Origin: Bacillota bacterium
GTDB lineage: Bacteria; Bacillota_I; Bacilli_A; RFN20; CAG-826
Direction of reading: 5' to 3'
Length of the DNA: 6,262 nt
Assembly: GCA_030831415.1 (NCBI GenBank)
Contig: JAURLC010000084.1
Span: 1 to 6,262 of the forward strand
Numbering within the stretch: the stretch's first letter is position 1; every line of letters begins with the position of its first letter. This document shows positions 6,045 to 6,262 of the stretch, in pieces. The notes beneath the pieces were generated by a model. That model was not told the DNA's origin, searched no databases, and saw nothing but the letters and a program-made list of their open reading frames with translations. Made by a program: the position numbers and the translations under genes.

Positions 6045-6262
6045 CAGTATTTATTATAACGATTGCCGTGGCATATTCACCATCATGAGCAATCGAAAGT
6101 GGATAAGCAGTTTGTTGAAACTTAATAAACGGTTTTCCATGGGTACCAAGATGAATTTCAATACTTGATAATGCTGGATAAGGAAGACGATTCCACGCTT
6201 TAATAAACGCTTCTTTTGCTGCAAATCTTCCCGCTAAAAATTGCTCGGGAATCGGATGGACT
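6034..6262 (-). CDS. acpS: holo-[acyl-carrier-protein] synthase AcpS, 5' end cut by window edge
   Basis: AcpS transfers 4'-phosphopantetheine from coenzyme A to the conserved serine of apo-ACP, activating fatty-acid synthesis in the cytoplasm. Only the last 75 codons are visible before TAA at 6036-6034. The family is usually 115-125 aa, so roughly 45 N-terminal residues, including the first Mg-binding Asp, are outside. The visible part starts with the helix LAGRFAAKEAFIKAW, whose KEA glutamate binds Mg2+ and CoA phosphates. HLGTHGKPFIKF is the middle strand pair. The C-terminal LSIAHDGEYATAIVII is the family's SxSHxxxYAxAxV signature, here with Ala in place of the second Ser. The last codons overlap the likely pulA start and contain a TATAATAAA box. 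Identification is firm despite truncation; upstream control cannot be seen. Confidence 0.92.
   Translation of the reverse strand, partial: VHPIPEQFLAGRFAAKEAFIKAWNRLPYPALSSIEIHLGTHGKPFIKFQQTAYPLSIAHDGEYATAIVIINTDES
6050..6058 (-). promoter_or_regulatory. TATAATAAA box before pulA start
   Basis: A perfect -10 hexamer TATAAT, extended to TATAATAAA, lies inside the end of acpS and 5 nt before the first pulA ATG. A weak -35 (GTGAAT, 3 of 6) lies 16 nt upstream. Eight bases separate TATAAT from the ATG, so a transcript from here would have almost no leader. Neither candidate pulA start has a Shine-Dalgarno sequence. The promoter role is inferred from sequence only. Confidence 0.35.

Overview
The window is a compact stretch of chromosomal housekeeping DNA from a low-GC bacterium (about 40% GC by eye). 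It most resembles the Bacillota, perhaps the Erysipelotrichia or a neighbour of the Mollicutes. Three genes end in TGA and tryptophan is encoded by TGG, so the ordinary bacterial code applies and not the mycoplasma code. The phylum is inferred from protein similarity as I remember it (Bacillus-type pyrimidine-nucleoside phosphorylase, type I pullulanase, Bacillus-like MnmA and Dtd). No rRNA or other strong marker is present to fix the taxon.

All seven genes lie on the minus strand. In transcription order, right to left, they are: acpS (holo-ACP synthase, 5' end outside the window), pulA (type I pullulanase), a short SSB-like OB-fold gene, plsC (1-acylglycerol-3-phosphate acyltransferase), pdp (pyrimidine-nucleoside phosphorylase), dtd (D-aminoacyl-tRNA deacylase) and mnmA (tRNA 2-thiouridylase, 3' end outside the window). 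Packing is very tight. plsC/pdp and dtd/mnmA share ATGA stop-start overlaps, pdp and dtd are 4 nt apart, and acpS and pulA overlap by 11 nt if pulA uses its first ATG. The two largest gaps are 59 nt (pulA to ssb) and 41 nt (ssb to plsC). No gene-free stretch exceeds 300 bases, and I saw no terminator, RNA gene, mobile element or CRISPR array.

The genes do not form one pathway. acpS and plsC serve fatty-acid and phospholipid synthesis. dtd and mnmA serve tRNA proofreading and modification. pdp salvages pyrimidine nucleosides, pulA debranches glycogen or maltodextrin, and the SSB-like protein probably binds single-stranded DNA. The layout looks like a streamlined housekeeping operon.

The least expected signals are at the translation starts. 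pulA, plsC and dtd have no visible Shine-Dalgarno sequence, but each carries the same 9-mer TAYAATAAA 3-5 nt before its ATG. This could be a -10 box placed for leaderless transcription, or an A/U-rich start element. pdp and ssb have good Shine-Dalgarno sequences and lack the 9-mer. A 10-bp perfect inverted repeat has its second arm starting exactly at the plsC ATG, and a 7-bp hairpin covers the ssb ribosome binding site. Dtd also departs from both of its family's signature motifs. I found no defence system, toxin or other clearly new multi-gene system.
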